Position numbers and translations under genes: made by a program. Shown one piece after another: positions 29,108-37,143 of a DNA stretch of 64,000 nt; position 1 is the stretch's first letter, and the number at the start of each line of letters is the position of its first letter. This stretch comes from Corynebacterium testudinoris (GTDB lineage: Bacteria; Actinomycetota; Actinomycetes; Mycobacteriales; Mycobacteriaceae), in contig NZ_CP011545.1 of NCBI RefSeq assembly GCF_001021045.1, positions 1,488,001-1,552,000 on the forward strand, in the 5' to 3' direction. Below the pieces are notes generated by a model. That model did not search any database. It had not been told where the DNA came from and was given only the letters and a program-made list of their open reading frames with translations.

Positions 29108-29751
29108 TGCGCACGCTCACCGTCATCACCGCTGGCTTATCGACGCCGTCGTCCACCCGCCAGGTCGCTGACTCCATCTCCGCGGCGGTCACCGCCGCCG
29201 TCTCCTCCCGCGGCGAATCCCTCCAGGTCGATGTCATCGAGCTGCGGGATCTGGTCAACGATTTGGGACAATCCCTCACCACCGGCATCTCCTCGCCCGC
29301 CCTCGACGAGGTGAAGACGAAGGTCTCCGCCTCTGACGGCCTCGTCGTGGTGTCACCCGTGTTCAAGGCCAGTTATTCGGGGTTGTTCAAGACCTTCTTT
29401 GACGTGCTGGATCAGGATTCCCTCAACGGCATGCCCGTCATCATCGCCGCCACCGCCGGGTCGGCCCGCCACCAACTGGTGTTGGACTACGCGCTGCGGC
29501 CCCTGATGACGTACATGAGGGCATTCGTCGTCCCTACCGGCGTGTTCGTCGCCACTGACGATTTCGGTTCGGACGACGGCAAGGGCCTCGACTCGCGGAT
29601 TAGCCGCGCCGCCGGGGAACTGGCTGACCAGATTGTCAACACCGCCAGCGTCGGCGGACTGGGTGGTGTGACCGCCCGCCGCACGGGCGTCTCGCCAGAT
29701 GAGAATGTGCCCAGCTTCGCCTCCCTGCTCAAGGGCCACGACGGGGTCTAA
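29107..29751 (+). CDS. NADPH-dependent FMN reductase (CE1759 family)
   Basis: A 214-residue flavodoxin-like protein: MRTLTVITAGLSTPSSTRQVADSI forms the first strand and phosphate loop, GLVVVSPVFKASYSGLFKTFFDVLDQDSLNGMPVIIAATAGS matches the NADPH-dependent FMN reductase family. It should supply reduced flavin to the preceding luciferase-like enzyme. The genes overlap at one base (TAATG), a clear sign of coupling. The last 30 residues (TARRTGVSPDENVPSFASLLKG) are a family-specific tail. Confidence 0.87.
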   Translation: MRTLTVITAGLSTPSSTRQVADSISAAVTAAVSSRGESLQVDVIELRDLVNDLGQSLTTGISSPALDEVKTKVSASDGLVVVSPVFKASYSGLFKTFFDVLDQDSLNGMPVIIAATAGSARHQLVLDYALRPLMTYMRAFVVPTGVFVATDDFGSDDGKGLDSRISRAAGELADQIVNTASVGGLGGVTARRTGVSPDENVPSFASLLKGHDGV

Positions 29752-29787
29752 CACCCGCTGCTAAACGCATGTCTCTTAAGTAATTTG

Positions 29788-29793
29788 TAAGCT
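29788..29793 (+). promoter_or_regulatory. Candidate -10 element for sdaA, suggesting a leaderless transcript
   Basis: TAAGCT ends 7 bases before the sdaA ATG at 29801, in the AT-rich gap after the FMN reductase gene. At that distance transcription would begin at or next to the start codon. A short AGGA at 29794-29797 is too close to the ATG to act as a normal ribosome site. Confidence 0.4.
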
Positions 29794-29800
29794 AGGACAC

Positions 29801-31156
29801 ATGACGATCAGTGTCGTGGATCTCTTCAGCATCGGTATTGGCCCCTCCTCCTCCCACACGGTCGGCCCCATGCGGGCCGCCGTTGCCTGGGTGGAGGAAC
29901 TCGGCGGTCTTCCCGACCACGTTGACATCGTTCTCTACGGTTCCCTGGCTGCCACGGGTGCCGGGCACGGCACCGATCGCGCCGTACTCCTGGGCCTCGC
30001 CGGCTGGACCCCCACCACCGTTCCGGCTGATGCTGAGCCGGCCCTCGGCACGGCCATTCCCCCGACGGGTCAGATCGATGGCTCCACCACTTACCAGGTC
30101 ACCTTCGACCCGGTCCCCGTCGCCGAACACCCCAACTGCCTCTCCTTCAATGGCGACCGCTACTTCTCCGTCGGCGGTGGCTTCATCCTTTCCCAAGCAG
30201 AGTTCGATGCCCGCGCCAGCGCCGCACTGCCCGCCGGAGCAGCAACCGCGGCACCGCAGGGCGGCGAGATCCCCTTTCCTTTCTCCACCGGCGCGGAGAT
30301 GCTCGCCCACTGCGCCCGGGAGAAACTCTCCATCGCGCAACTCATGGAACGCAACGAGTTAGCCCTGCGCCCCTGCGGCAGCATGAATGACCACCTCGAC
30401 GAGGTCTGGATGACCATGCGCCAGTGCGTCACCGCCGGGATCTCCACCTCCGGCATGCTGCCCGGCGGCCTCGGCGTCGTGCGACGAGCCCCTGGCCTGT
30501 ACACGCAGCTGCTCGAACAGATCGATGGCCACTATGGCGGCGGACTCGGCGCCATCGAATGGGTCAACCTCTACGCCCTCGCAGTCAACGAGGAAAATGC
30601 CGCGGGCGGTCGCATCGTCACCGCCCCCACGAACGGAGCTGCGGGCATCATCCCGGCGGTCATGCACTACGCGCGCGACTTCCTCGGCGACTTCACCGCG
30701 CCCCAGGCCCGGGAGTTTCTTCTCGTGGCCGGGGCGATTGGCATCATCATTAAGGAAAACGCCTCCATCTCCGGCGCTGAGGTGGGCTGCCAAGGCGAAG
30801 TCGGCTCGGCATCCGCCATGGCGGCGGCCGGCCTGTGCGCCATCCTCGGTGGCTCCGCCGCTCAGATCGAAAACGCCGCCGAGATCGCCCTCGAGCACAA
30901 TCTCGGCCTCACCTGCGACCCCGTCGGCGGCCTCGTGCAGATCCCCTGCATCGAGCGCAACGCCATTGGCGCCGTCAAATCTATCAACGCCGCCCGTCTC
31001 GCCCGCCTGGGCAATGGCACCAACCGAGTCACGCTGGACGACGTGGTGGCCACCATGGCGGAAACCGGCCGCGACATGATGACCAAATACAAAGAGACAT
31101 CCACCGGCGGCCTCGCAGTAACACTGGGGCTGCCGGTGAACATCACCGAATGCTAA
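29801..31156 (+). CDS. sdaA: L-serine ammonia-lyase (L-serine dehydratase), single-chain iron-sulfur type
   Basis: Deaminates L-serine to pyruvate and ammonia using a 4Fe-4S cluster. The 451-residue protein joins the beta domain ([24 protein letters not shown]) and the alpha domain ([50 protein letters not shown] near the C-terminus). The cluster cysteines in GCQGEVG, TCDPVGG and IPCIERN are present, and the C-terminal Cys just before the stop (NITEC) matches the tail-in-mouth residue of related enzymes. It is convergent with hisS and shares CTAA stop bases with it. Confidence 0.95.
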   Translation: MTISVVDLFSIGIGPSSSHTVGPMRAAVAWVEELGGLPDHVDIVLYGSLAATGAGHGTDRAVLLGLAGWTPTTVPADAEPALGTAIPPTGQIDGSTTYQVTFDPVPVAEHPNCLSFNGDRYFSVGGGFILSQAEFDARASAALPAGAATAAPQGGEIPFPFSTGAEMLAHCAREKLSIAQLMERNELALRPCGSMNDHLDEVWMTMRQCVTAGISTSGMLPGGLGVVRRAPGLYTQLLEQIDGHYGGGLGAIEWVNLYALAVNEENAAGGRIVTAPTNGAAGIIPAVMHYARDFLGDFTAPQAREFLLVAGAIGIIIKENASISGAEVGCQGEVGSASAMAAAGLCAILGGSAAQIENAAEIALEHNLGLTCDPVGGLVQIPCIERNAIGAVKSINAARLARLGNGTNRVTLDDVVATMAETGRDMMTKYKETSTGGLAVTLGLPVNITEC

Positions 31157-32439
31157 ATCAGGCGGCTGGCGATCTCCGCGACCGCTGCCTCGATCGCGAC
31201 ACTGTCCTGCGCGTGCGCCCCGAGGTCCTTGAGCTGGACTTCCCCGGCCGCTAGCTCCGCCTCGCCGAGCACAAGCGCGAAACGGGCTCCGGCCCGGTCA
31301 GCGCCCTTCATTGCACCCTTGAGTCCGCGGTCACCGTAGGCCATGTCGGCAGAGATCCCGGCGGCGCGCAGCTCATTGATCAGCAGCGCCATCCGGTGCT
31401 TCGCCTCCGCGCCGAGTGCCACGCCATAAACATCGACGCGACGCTGGGAACCTTCCACCTCGACGCCTTCCGCCGCCAGGGCGAGCAACGCACGATCAAC
31501 GCCCAGACCGTAGCCAATGCCGGACAAATCCTGCCCGCCGAGCTGGGCCATGAGGCCGTCGTAGCGCCCGCCGCCGCCGATGCCGGACTGCGCGCCGAGG
31601 CCATCGTGGACGAACTCAAAGCAGGTCTTGGTGTAATAATCCAAGCCTCGGACCATGCGGGGGTTGATGACGTAGGGCACTGCCATGTCGTCGAGCAGGC
31701 CCGTGACCACTTCAAAGTGCTCGCGCGCCTCCGTGGACAGGTGATCCAGCATGAGGGGCGCGTCCGCAGTCATCTCCTGGACCTCCGCACGCTTATCGTC
31801 GAGCACCCGGAGCGGATTGATCTCCGCGCGGTGCCGCGTCTCCTCATCCAAGGGCAGCTTGAACAGGAACTCCTGCAGCTTCTCCCGGTAGGCCGGTCGG
31901 CAGGTGCTATCGCCCAGGCTGGTCAGCTCCAGGCGGAACTCCCGCAGTCCGAGGGCACGGAAGGAACGATCAGCCAAGGCCACAACCTCGGCATCGAGCG
32001 CAGGATCGTCAATACCAATCGCCTCGACACCGACCTGTTGCAGCTGGCGGTAGCGCCCGGCCTGGGGGCGTTCGTAGCGGAAGAACGGACCTGCATAGGC
32101 CAATTTGACCGGCAGCTGGCCGCGATCGAGGTTGTGCTCGATGACCGCGCGCATAACACCCGCGGTACCCTCCGGGCGCAAGGTGACAGAACGCTCGCCG
32201 CGGTCGGCAAAGGAGTACATCTCCTTGCTCACCACATCGGTGGACTCCCCCACGCCGCGGGCGAACAGCGCCGTGTCCTCGAAAATCGGCAGCTCAATGT
32301 GCTGAAAACCCGCCAGTTGCGCCTGGTGCACGAGGGTATCGCGCACAAATTGGAACACCGGCGATGCCGGCGGAACATAGTCCGGGACACCCTTGGGCGC
32401 GGACAGGGCCTGGAATTTAGCTGCCTTTTTCTCGCTCAC
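31153..32439 (-). CDS. hisS: Histidyl-tRNA synthetase
   Basis: Class II synthetase of 428 residues. Motif 1 and the first histidine-specific block are near [11 protein letters not shown], motif 2 is [28 protein letters not shown], the histidine-binding signature is [13 protein letters not shown], and motif 3 is [15 protein letters not shown]; the anticodon domain is C-terminal. The start is GTG at 32439 with no clear ribosome site. The MBL hydrolase gene lies 18 bases upstream and reads in the same direction, so hisS could be expressed from a shared transcript. Confidence 0.96.
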   Translation of the reverse strand: MSEKKAAKFQALSAPKGVPDYVPPASPVFQFVRDTLVHQAQLAGFQHIELPIFEDTALFARGVGESTDVVSKEMYSFADRGERSVTLRPEGTAGVMRAVIEHNLDRGQLPVKLAYAGPFFRYERPQAGRYRQLQQVGVEAIGIDDPALDAEVVALADRSFRALGLREFRLELTSLGDSTCRPAYREKLQEFLFKLPLDEETRHRAEINPLRVLDDKRAEVQEMTADAPLMLDHLSTEAREHFEVVTGLLDDMAVPYVINPRMVRGLDYYTKTCFEFVHDGLGAQSGIGGGGRYDGLMAQLGGQDLSGIGYGLGVDRALLALAAEGVEVEGSQRRVDVYGVALGAEAKHRMALLINELRAAGISADMAYGDRGLKGAMKGADRAGARFALVLGEAELAAGEVQLKDLGAHAQDSVAIEAAVAEIASRLI

Positions 32440-32457
32440 AGGGATTAAGAGTACCTG

Positions 32458-33099
32458 CTACTCCCCCACTCCCCGGAGGAAGGGGTTGCTCGTGCGCTCC
32501 GCGCGCATTGACGTCAACGGACCATGCCCAGGCAAGAGCTGCAGCGTGTCCGCCAGGTCCCACACCGGACCGGCGAGGGTCGCATCCATCGCCGCCGGGT
32601 CCGAATGTGGCAGGTCAGTGCGACCAATAGACCCCTGAAAGACAACATCGCCGGTGAAGGCAAACGTGTCAGCCACAATAAGCACGCTGCCGGGCGAATG
32701 CCCGGGAGCGTGCACAACCTGCGTATCGACGCCCGCGAGGGTCAATGTTTGCCCATCCTGCAGCATCCGCACATCAGCGATGGGGGTCATATGCGCGGCG
32801 TCGAAAAGCACTTGTGACTGCTGCGAGACTCCCTCACCCGCCTCCAGCATGAACGCATCATCCGGGTGGATATAGACCGGAACGGTGAAACGCTTAGCTA
32901 GATCGCCCGCGTCCCGCGTGTGATCGATGTGGCCATGGGTGAGGACAATTGCCTCAAGCTCAACACCATGTTCCTCGAGCAGGTCAATGACCCGACCATG
33001 ACTGTGCATGCCCGGGTCAATCACCACCGCCGACTTCTCATCGGCAAGGAGATAGGTATTGGTCTGATAAGGACCACCGGCGAATCCGAGAAGCTGCAT
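32458..33099 (-). CDS. MBL-fold metallo-hydrolase (glyoxalase II-like)
   Basis: A 213-residue metallo-beta-lactamase-fold protein with zinc motif HGHIDH at residues 55-60, a further metal His in HAPGHSPGS, the bridging Asp in FTGDVVFQGSIGR, and the last His in LLPGHGPLTS. The overall size and motif order match hydroxyacylglutathione hydrolase-like enzymes, although corynebacteria use mycothiol rather than glutathione, so the true substrate may be a mycothiol thioester. A candidate -10 TAGAAT (33108-33113) lies 8 bases before the ATG, with GGGAG between. Confidence 0.85.
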   Translation of the reverse strand: MQLLGFAGGPYQTNTYLLADEKSAVVIDPGMHSHGRVIDLLEEHGVELEAIVLTHGHIDHTRDAGDLAKRFTVPVYIHPDDAFMLEAGEGVSQQSQVLFDAAHMTPIADVRMLQDGQTLTLAGVDTQVVHAPGHSPGSVLIVADTFAFTGDVVFQGSIGRTDLPHSDPAAMDATLAGPVWDLADTLQLLPGHGPLTSMRAERTSNPFLRGVGE

Positions 33100-33117
33100 G
33101 CTCCCGGATTCTAGTGC

Positions 33118-33615
33118 TTATGCCAAAGCGGCGACAGCAGAGTCGTAGTCGGGCTCCTCAGTGATCTCATCGACGAGCTGCGTGTAGATGACCTTGCCAT
33201 TCTCATCAGCGATGATGACCGCCCGAGCCAGCAGCCCCTTGAGCGGGGAGCCCTCGAGGGTGAGCCCGAAATCCTCACCGAAGGACGAGCGGAACGCAGA
33301 AGCTGTCACAACATTGTCGATGCCCTCAGCCGCGCAAAAGCGGTCGTGCGCGAACGGAAGATCCTTCGATACGCCGAGCACAACAGTGTTGTCGAGGGAA
33401 GCAGCCAGCTTGTTGAACTCGCGGACCGACTGGGCACACACGCCAGTGTCAATGGACGGGAAGACATTGAGGACGAGGCGCTTAGCAGCGAAATCACCAT
33501 TGGTGACCTCGTTGAGGTCGGTTCCTACCAGACTGAAAGCGGGCAGCTGATCACCAACTTGGGGAAGGTTGCCAGAAGTAGAGGTCTCGGTGTTCTTGAA
33601 GGTTACGTTAGCCAT
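33118..33615 (-). CDS. tpx: Thiol peroxidase (2-Cys atypical peroxiredoxin)
   Basis: Reduces hydrogen peroxide and alkyl hydroperoxides with thioredoxin. The 165-residue protein has the peroxidatic Cys60 in SIDTGVC and resolving Cys94 in HDRFCAAEG, exactly the Tpx spacing, plus the final block [21 protein letters not shown]. The ATG at 33615 has no Shine-Dalgarno sequence but follows TACGCT by 6 bases, so it may be leaderless. Divergent from the cyclophilin gene; 18 bases separate its stop from the MBL gene start. Confidence 0.95.
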   Translation of the reverse strand: MANVTFKNTETSTSGNLPQVGDQLPAFSLVGTDLNEVTNGDFAAKRLVLNVFPSIDTGVCAQSVREFNKLAASLDNTVVLGVSKDLPFAHDRFCAAEGIDNVVTASAFRSSFGEDFGLTLEGSPLKGLLARAVIIADENGKVIYTQLVDEITEEPDYDSAVAALA

Positions 33616-33709
33616 GCCACAAGCGTAGAGGTGTTCTGGGTCTCGTGCCACGGGCGCTAGACTGACCCGTCAAGACCTCATCGACCACCAACCAGAGGAA
33701 GTTTCTACG

Positions 33710-34558
33710 GTGACAAATCAGAATCGCGGCGAGGAAGCCCTCGCCAAGCTCGACCGCGAAATCAAATCGCGCGACCGCGCTGAAAAATCCAAGCCTCTCA
33801 AGGTCAGCCTCGCGGCAGCAGCCGTCATCCTCGCCCTGGTAGGCGGCATTTGGTACCTGGCCACCCAAAATGGCGACGAAGAAGCCACCACCGCCTCCGA
33901 ATCCACGGCCCCCACCACCGCCGAGGCCCCCGAGATGGAACCCCTCGCCATGGTGCGCACCACCCCCCTCGCCGACACAGTCACCTGCACCTACGAGCCA
34001 GCCGGAGACGCCTCCCGCGAGGTAAGCACCCCCACCACCGAGAACGTCCCCGCCACCGGCACCGTCACCGTCACCCTGGCCACCAACAAGGGCGACATCG
34101 GCATGGAACTCGATCGCTCCGTCTCCCCGTGCACCGTCAATGCCGTCGAGCACCTGGCTGAACAGGGCTACTACAACGACACCGTCTGCCACCGCCTGAC
34201 CACCTCCGGCATCCACGTCCTCCAATGTGGCGATCCCTCCGGCTCCGGCGCCGGCGGCCCCGGCTTCCAATTCGCCAACGAGTACCCCACCGACGAAACC
34301 GACGGCGCAGCAACCTCCCCCGTCATCTACCCGCGCGGCTCCATTGCCATGGCCAACGCCGGCGCCGGAACCAACGGTTCTCAGTTCTTCCTTAACTACC
34401 TCGACTCCCCCCTTGCCCCCGACTACACCTACTTCGGCCAGATCTCCGAAGGCGGCCTCAAGGTCCTCGATGATATCGCCGGAGTCGGAGTGACCAACGG
34501 TGCAGCTGACGGCGCCCCCGCCGAGGAAGTACGCATCCAAACCGCCACAGTCGGATAG
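33710..34558 (+). CDS. Membrane-anchored cyclophilin-type peptidyl-prolyl isomerase
   Basis: A 282-residue protein with a charged cytoplasmic N-terminus (1-30), a membrane segment at about 31-51, a Thr/Glu-rich linker (55-75), and a C-terminal cyclophilin domain (NKGDIGMELD, YYNDTVCHRLTTSGIHVLQCGDPSGSGAGGPGFQFANE, GSIAMANAGAGTNGSQFFLNYLDSP). The Arg of the catalytic HR pair is present; the usual FHRV is changed to CHRL. It should help fold exported proteins outside the membrane. The GTG at 33710 follows AGGAAG. Confidence 0.9.
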   Translation: MTNQNRGEEALAKLDREIKSRDRAEKSKPLKVSLAAAAVILALVGGIWYLATQNGDEEATTASESTAPTTAEAPEMEPLAMVRTTPLADTVTCTYEPAGDASREVSTPTTENVPATGTVTVTLATNKGDIGMELDRSVSPCTVNAVEHLAEQGYYNDTVCHRLTTSGIHVLQCGDPSGSGAGGPGFQFANEYPTDETDGAATSPVIYPRGSIAMANAGAGTNGSQFFLNYLDSPLAPDYTYFGQISEGGLKVLDDIAGVGVTNGAADGAPAEEVRIQTATVG

Positions 34559-34713
34559 TTCACCTGACAAAACCGTAAGTGACCACCCCCACTATGGTGT
34601 AATCAATCCCGACTTTGACGCGGTTTGGGAATGATTTTCTGTAACAGCGAACACAATCGAATGGCCGTGACCTGCGAGAATTCACAGGGTACCCAATGGT
34701 TGATATCAAACTG

Positions 34714-34742
34714 TTGCAAACTTGCAGGTGGCGGGTTAAAGT
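34714..34742 (+). promoter_or_regulatory. Candidate promoter of the small exported protein gene
   Basis: TTGCAA (34714-34719) and TAAAGT (34737-34742) are separated by 17 bases and lie 38 bases upstream of the ATG at 34781. The rest of the 34559-34780 gap (222 bases) is AT-richer than its surroundings and holds no convincing gene; an upstream in-frame extension to 34625 is not signal-like and is ignored. Confidence 0.5.
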
Positions 34743-34780
34743 TCAACCGTCCAAGTACTACCCTTCCCGAAGGAAAATTC

Positions 34781-35089
34781 ATGAAGCTTACTTCTCGCAA
34801 GGCCCTGGTTGCCGCTGCTACCGCTCTCGCCCTGACCACCTCCGGCATGTCCGCACCGGCCTTCGCTGCCGAAGGGGACAACCCGCCGACGACGGCCGCC
34901 AGCGGCTCCAGCTTTGACTCCTTCCCTGGCTCCTCCAAGTCCGAAAAGGAAGGCGAAGAAGGCAACGAACAGGGCTCCTCCATCCAAAACACCACCGCTG
35001 ATCAGTGGAAGACCTGGATCGGCCTCTTCACCGCCATCATCGGCGCCCTTTCTGCCGGTTTCGCTTTCGTGCAGAAGTACCTGAAGTAG
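34781..35089 (+). CDS. Small exported protein with signal peptide and C-terminal hydrophobic helix
   Basis: A 102-residue protein that I do not recognise. Residues 1-29 form a standard signal peptide with an AFA-A cleavage site (about residue 29). The mature part is about 73 residues: an acidic, Ser/Gly/Glu-rich segment followed by QWKTWIGLFTAIIGALSAGFAFVQKYL, a hydrophobic helix ending just before the stop with a terminal lysine. That layout could be a cell-envelope peptide or small channel-forming protein, but there is no direct evidence. It has a good ribosome site (AAGGAA), its own promoter candidate and a strong terminator, so it is probably well expressed and monocistronic. Confidence 0.8.
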   Translation: MKLTSRKALVAAATALALTTSGMSAPAFAAEGDNPPTTAASGSSFDSFPGSSKSEKEGEEGNEQGSSIQNTTADQWKTWIGLFTAIIGALSAGFAFVQKYLK

Positions 35090-35113
35090 GCACGTAGCAG
35101 AAGCTAAGCTTCA

Positions 35114-35145
35114 GCCGCCTCCCCATTTGGGGGAGGCGGCTTTTT
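35114..35145 (+). terminator. Intrinsic terminator after the small exported protein gene
   Basis: A perfect 11-bp stem (GCCGCCTCCCC at 35114-35124, GGGGAGGCGGC at 35130-35140) with a 5-base loop ATTTG is followed by five T residues (35141-35145). It is the clearest intrinsic terminator in the window, 25 bases after the stop codon. Confidence 0.92.
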
Positions 35146-35248
35146 GCATGGGGATACTCCCCATCCACCCATGAACTACAGCCGGGAGCCCACACCGACC
35201 AGAGTATCGAAATTATTTTCTACCGGGCCTTGTCAGTGTCGTCTATCT

Positions 35249-35264
35249 GTTCTATCATTAGAAC
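35249..35264 (+). promoter_or_regulatory. Inverted repeat in the upstream region of the HNH endonuclease gene
   Basis: GTTCTA (35249-35254) and TAGAAC (35259-35264) are complementary and separated by 4 bases, 30 bases before the HNH gene start. A position between or over the promoter elements would suit a repressor operator. The arms are in the opposite order from the GAAC-N4-GTTC LexA core, so it is not a LexA box. Confidence 0.4.
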
Positions 35265-35293
35265 ATCCGAACGATACTTTGGGAGGGGGGATC

Positions 35294-36571
35294 ATGGATC
35301 TTCACCAGAGCTTGTTTGAGTTTGAGCGCCACCGGATGCTCGATCCGATCAATTATTTCGCAGTGAGCTCGATCCATGATCCGATCTCGATCCTGGGCAC
35401 TCGTATGCGGCGCGAAGACTACTTCTTGTGGCAGTCCGCGCTCCCCAGCAATGACGAAGACATTGAGATTGTTCTCGCCCGTCTACGCAAGCTACTAGGC
35501 CGGGGAGATCAGTACCTCATGTCCGCGATCAACGCTCATTATCGGCTTCGGGAATTGCCACAATTGCATGACCTCCAGCAATGCTGGTTTCACCTTGATC
35601 TAGAGCGGTTGAAGGCCATCGATAGTGTCTTGTGCAAAGCGGACATCTCGATCGACGAGCATTTGGGCTTCATTGACTCGGCGCTGACGGAGTTTCTCAT
35701 GACGTCCCGGCCAAACCAGATCCTCCCTTCGGCAGGCAAGATTAAGAACCGTCTCAACGCAATCATCACGATGTTGGATGAGTCGATTAGTGAGAACGAT
35801 CCGGCCCCAGCTCCCTCTGATAGTTTCGGCGTTGGCTACTACGAAGATAGGGGCGTGATCAGGGCAGATCTTGATGCTGTCAGTGCCCATGAGATCGAGC
35901 TCCGAGTGAGGAAACATGCCCTGGCACATGGGATCAGCCAGGCCGAGGCATTGGTCGCATTGCTCAAGGGCGAAGGCACAACAAATGTGACGATCAATCT
36001 CTTCAAGGCCAGTGACATCCGGAAGGCCCCAGGGTGGCTATCCGGGATCGGCTATCTCAGCGCAACCGCGACAAAACAGTTGCTAGATCGCGGTACCAAA
36101 GAAGTTGATATCGATTCCCTCCGGGACAAGGTCTCTTCCGCATATACGACGCCGCCGGATATCCGCTCCATGGTTGTCGGATTAGAGGGGACGTGCGCGA
36201 TGGGCGGCTGCGGCGCCCCTGCGCATTCCGCGCAGATGGACCATCGAATCAACTTCGCCGATGGTGGCCCCACCACTGCCGCGAATCTTGCGCCGCTGTG
36301 TGTGAAGCACCATACGATGAAGACTGACCGTCGGATGACGTACGTCATGGACTCGCACACCCGACACAAGTTCTTCCTGTTCGAAGACGGAACATGGGCC
36401 GAGGCTGAGGCAAATGGGCCGCTGGCAGACAGCGAGCGGCGATGGATGCAGACAGTATCTCAACGAATAGAAAAACGCCGCGCGAGGATCAGGGCCCAGT
36501 CCCAAGCAGAAAGGGCCGATGAGGTGGAACGGGCCGGTCCCCCGCCCAAACCCGAGCCACCACCGATCTAA
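35294..36571 (+). CDS. HNH endonuclease domain protein (DUF222/HNH-like)
   Basis: A 425-residue protein with a helical N-terminal region and a C-terminal HNH nuclease: Cys301 and Cys306 (CAMGGC), Asp316-His317 (MDHRINFADGG), Asn331 and Cys336/His339-His340 (CVKHH). This resembles the DUF222/13E12-type HNH proteins that occur in many copies in actinobacteria. Codon use is AT-richer than in neighbours, suggesting acquisition. The ATG at 35294 is preceded by GGGAGG; a 50-residue in-frame extension to 35144 crosses the upstream terminator and is rejected. No toxin partner is adjacent. It ends convergent with the DUF421 gene (shared CTAA). Confidence 0.82.
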   Translation: MDLHQSLFEFERHRMLDPINYFAVSSIHDPISILGTRMRREDYFLWQSALPSNDEDIEIVLARLRKLLGRGDQYLMSAINAHYRLRELPQLHDLQQCWFHLDLERLKAIDSVLCKADISIDEHLGFIDSALTEFLMTSRPNQILPSAGKIKNRLNAIITMLDESISENDPAPAPSDSFGVGYYEDRGVIRADLDAVSAHEIELRVRKHALAHGISQAEALVALLKGEGTTNVTINLFKASDIRKAPGWLSGIGYLSATATKQLLDRGTKEVDIDSLRDKVSSAYTTPPDIRSMVVGLEGTCAMGGCGAPAHSAQMDHRINFADGGPTTAANLAPLCVKHHTMKTDRRMTYVMDSHTRHKFFLFEDGTWAEAEANGPLADSERRWMQTVSQRIEKRRARIRAQSQAERADEVERAGPPPKPEPPPI

Positions 36572-37119
36572 GAAGCCTTCCCACTCTCCAGTCGCTCAGC
36601 CCCCTGAACGCTGCGGAGAATCTCTGGCTGAATGCTCTGACCCGTCCGGATGAGGGAGAGGGTGCCGGTGGGTTCAAGGAACATTGCCTGCACAAGGTCC
36701 AACGATCCCAGACCAGCTCGTCGCACCGCCGTGTACACGTCTGTGCGGCTGACGTGGGCTTGACGCATGAGGTCGGACTGGAGTTCACCGTGCGCGACAA
36801 TGAGAACGGCTTGGCGGTTAATCATCTTTCCCCAGCCGGTGTAGCGGCGGAGGGTGCCAAAGGCGGCTTCGAGAAGCATCAGTGTCAGCAAACCGATCAG
36901 GCCAGCCGCAAGGGTCGGCGGGTGCCCCAGGATGACACGACCACCGACAGCGCCGAACATGATGACCACGACGGCGTCGGAAGCAGTCATCGAGGTGAGT
37001 ACCCGGGAGCCGAAGAGCTTCACCAACACCATGAAGCCCAAATAGATACCCACGGCGGAGATGACGACGACGGGTATCCGCCAGGGTTCGATGGTCAGTT
37101 CACCAAGCAGCCTATCCAC
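36568..37119 (-). CDS. DUF421 (YetF-like) membrane protein
   Basis: A 183-residue protein with three N-terminal membrane segments (about 16-35, 45-60 and 66-87) and a cytoplasmic C-terminal domain with the YetF-family pattern (LIVAHGELQSDLMRQAHVSRTDVYTAVRRAGLGSLDLVQAMFLEPTGTLSLI). The function of DUF421 proteins is not established. It lies 24 bases downstream of rel on the same strand. Confidence 0.82.
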   Translation of the reverse strand: MDRLLGELTIEPWRIPVVVISAVGIYLGFMVLVKLFGSRVLTSMTASDAVVVIMFGAVGGRVILGHPPTLAAGLIGLLTLMLLEAAFGTLRRYTGWGKMINRQAVLIVAHGELQSDLMRQAHVSRTDVYTAVRRAGLGSLDLVQAMFLEPTGTLSLIRTGQSIQPEILRSVQGAERLESGKAS

Positions 37120-37143
37120 GCCTGCCCACGTTACGCGTTGATA

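Noticed and set aside
34625..34780. Upstream extension of the small exported protein reading frame
   Set aside because: It would delay the signal peptide by 52 residues; the ATG at 34781 has a good ribosome site and gives a standard signal peptide.
35249..35264. Possible LexA SOS box before the HNH gene
   Set aside because: Arm order is GTTC...GAAC; actinobacterial LexA boxes have GAAC...GTTC, so it does not fit.
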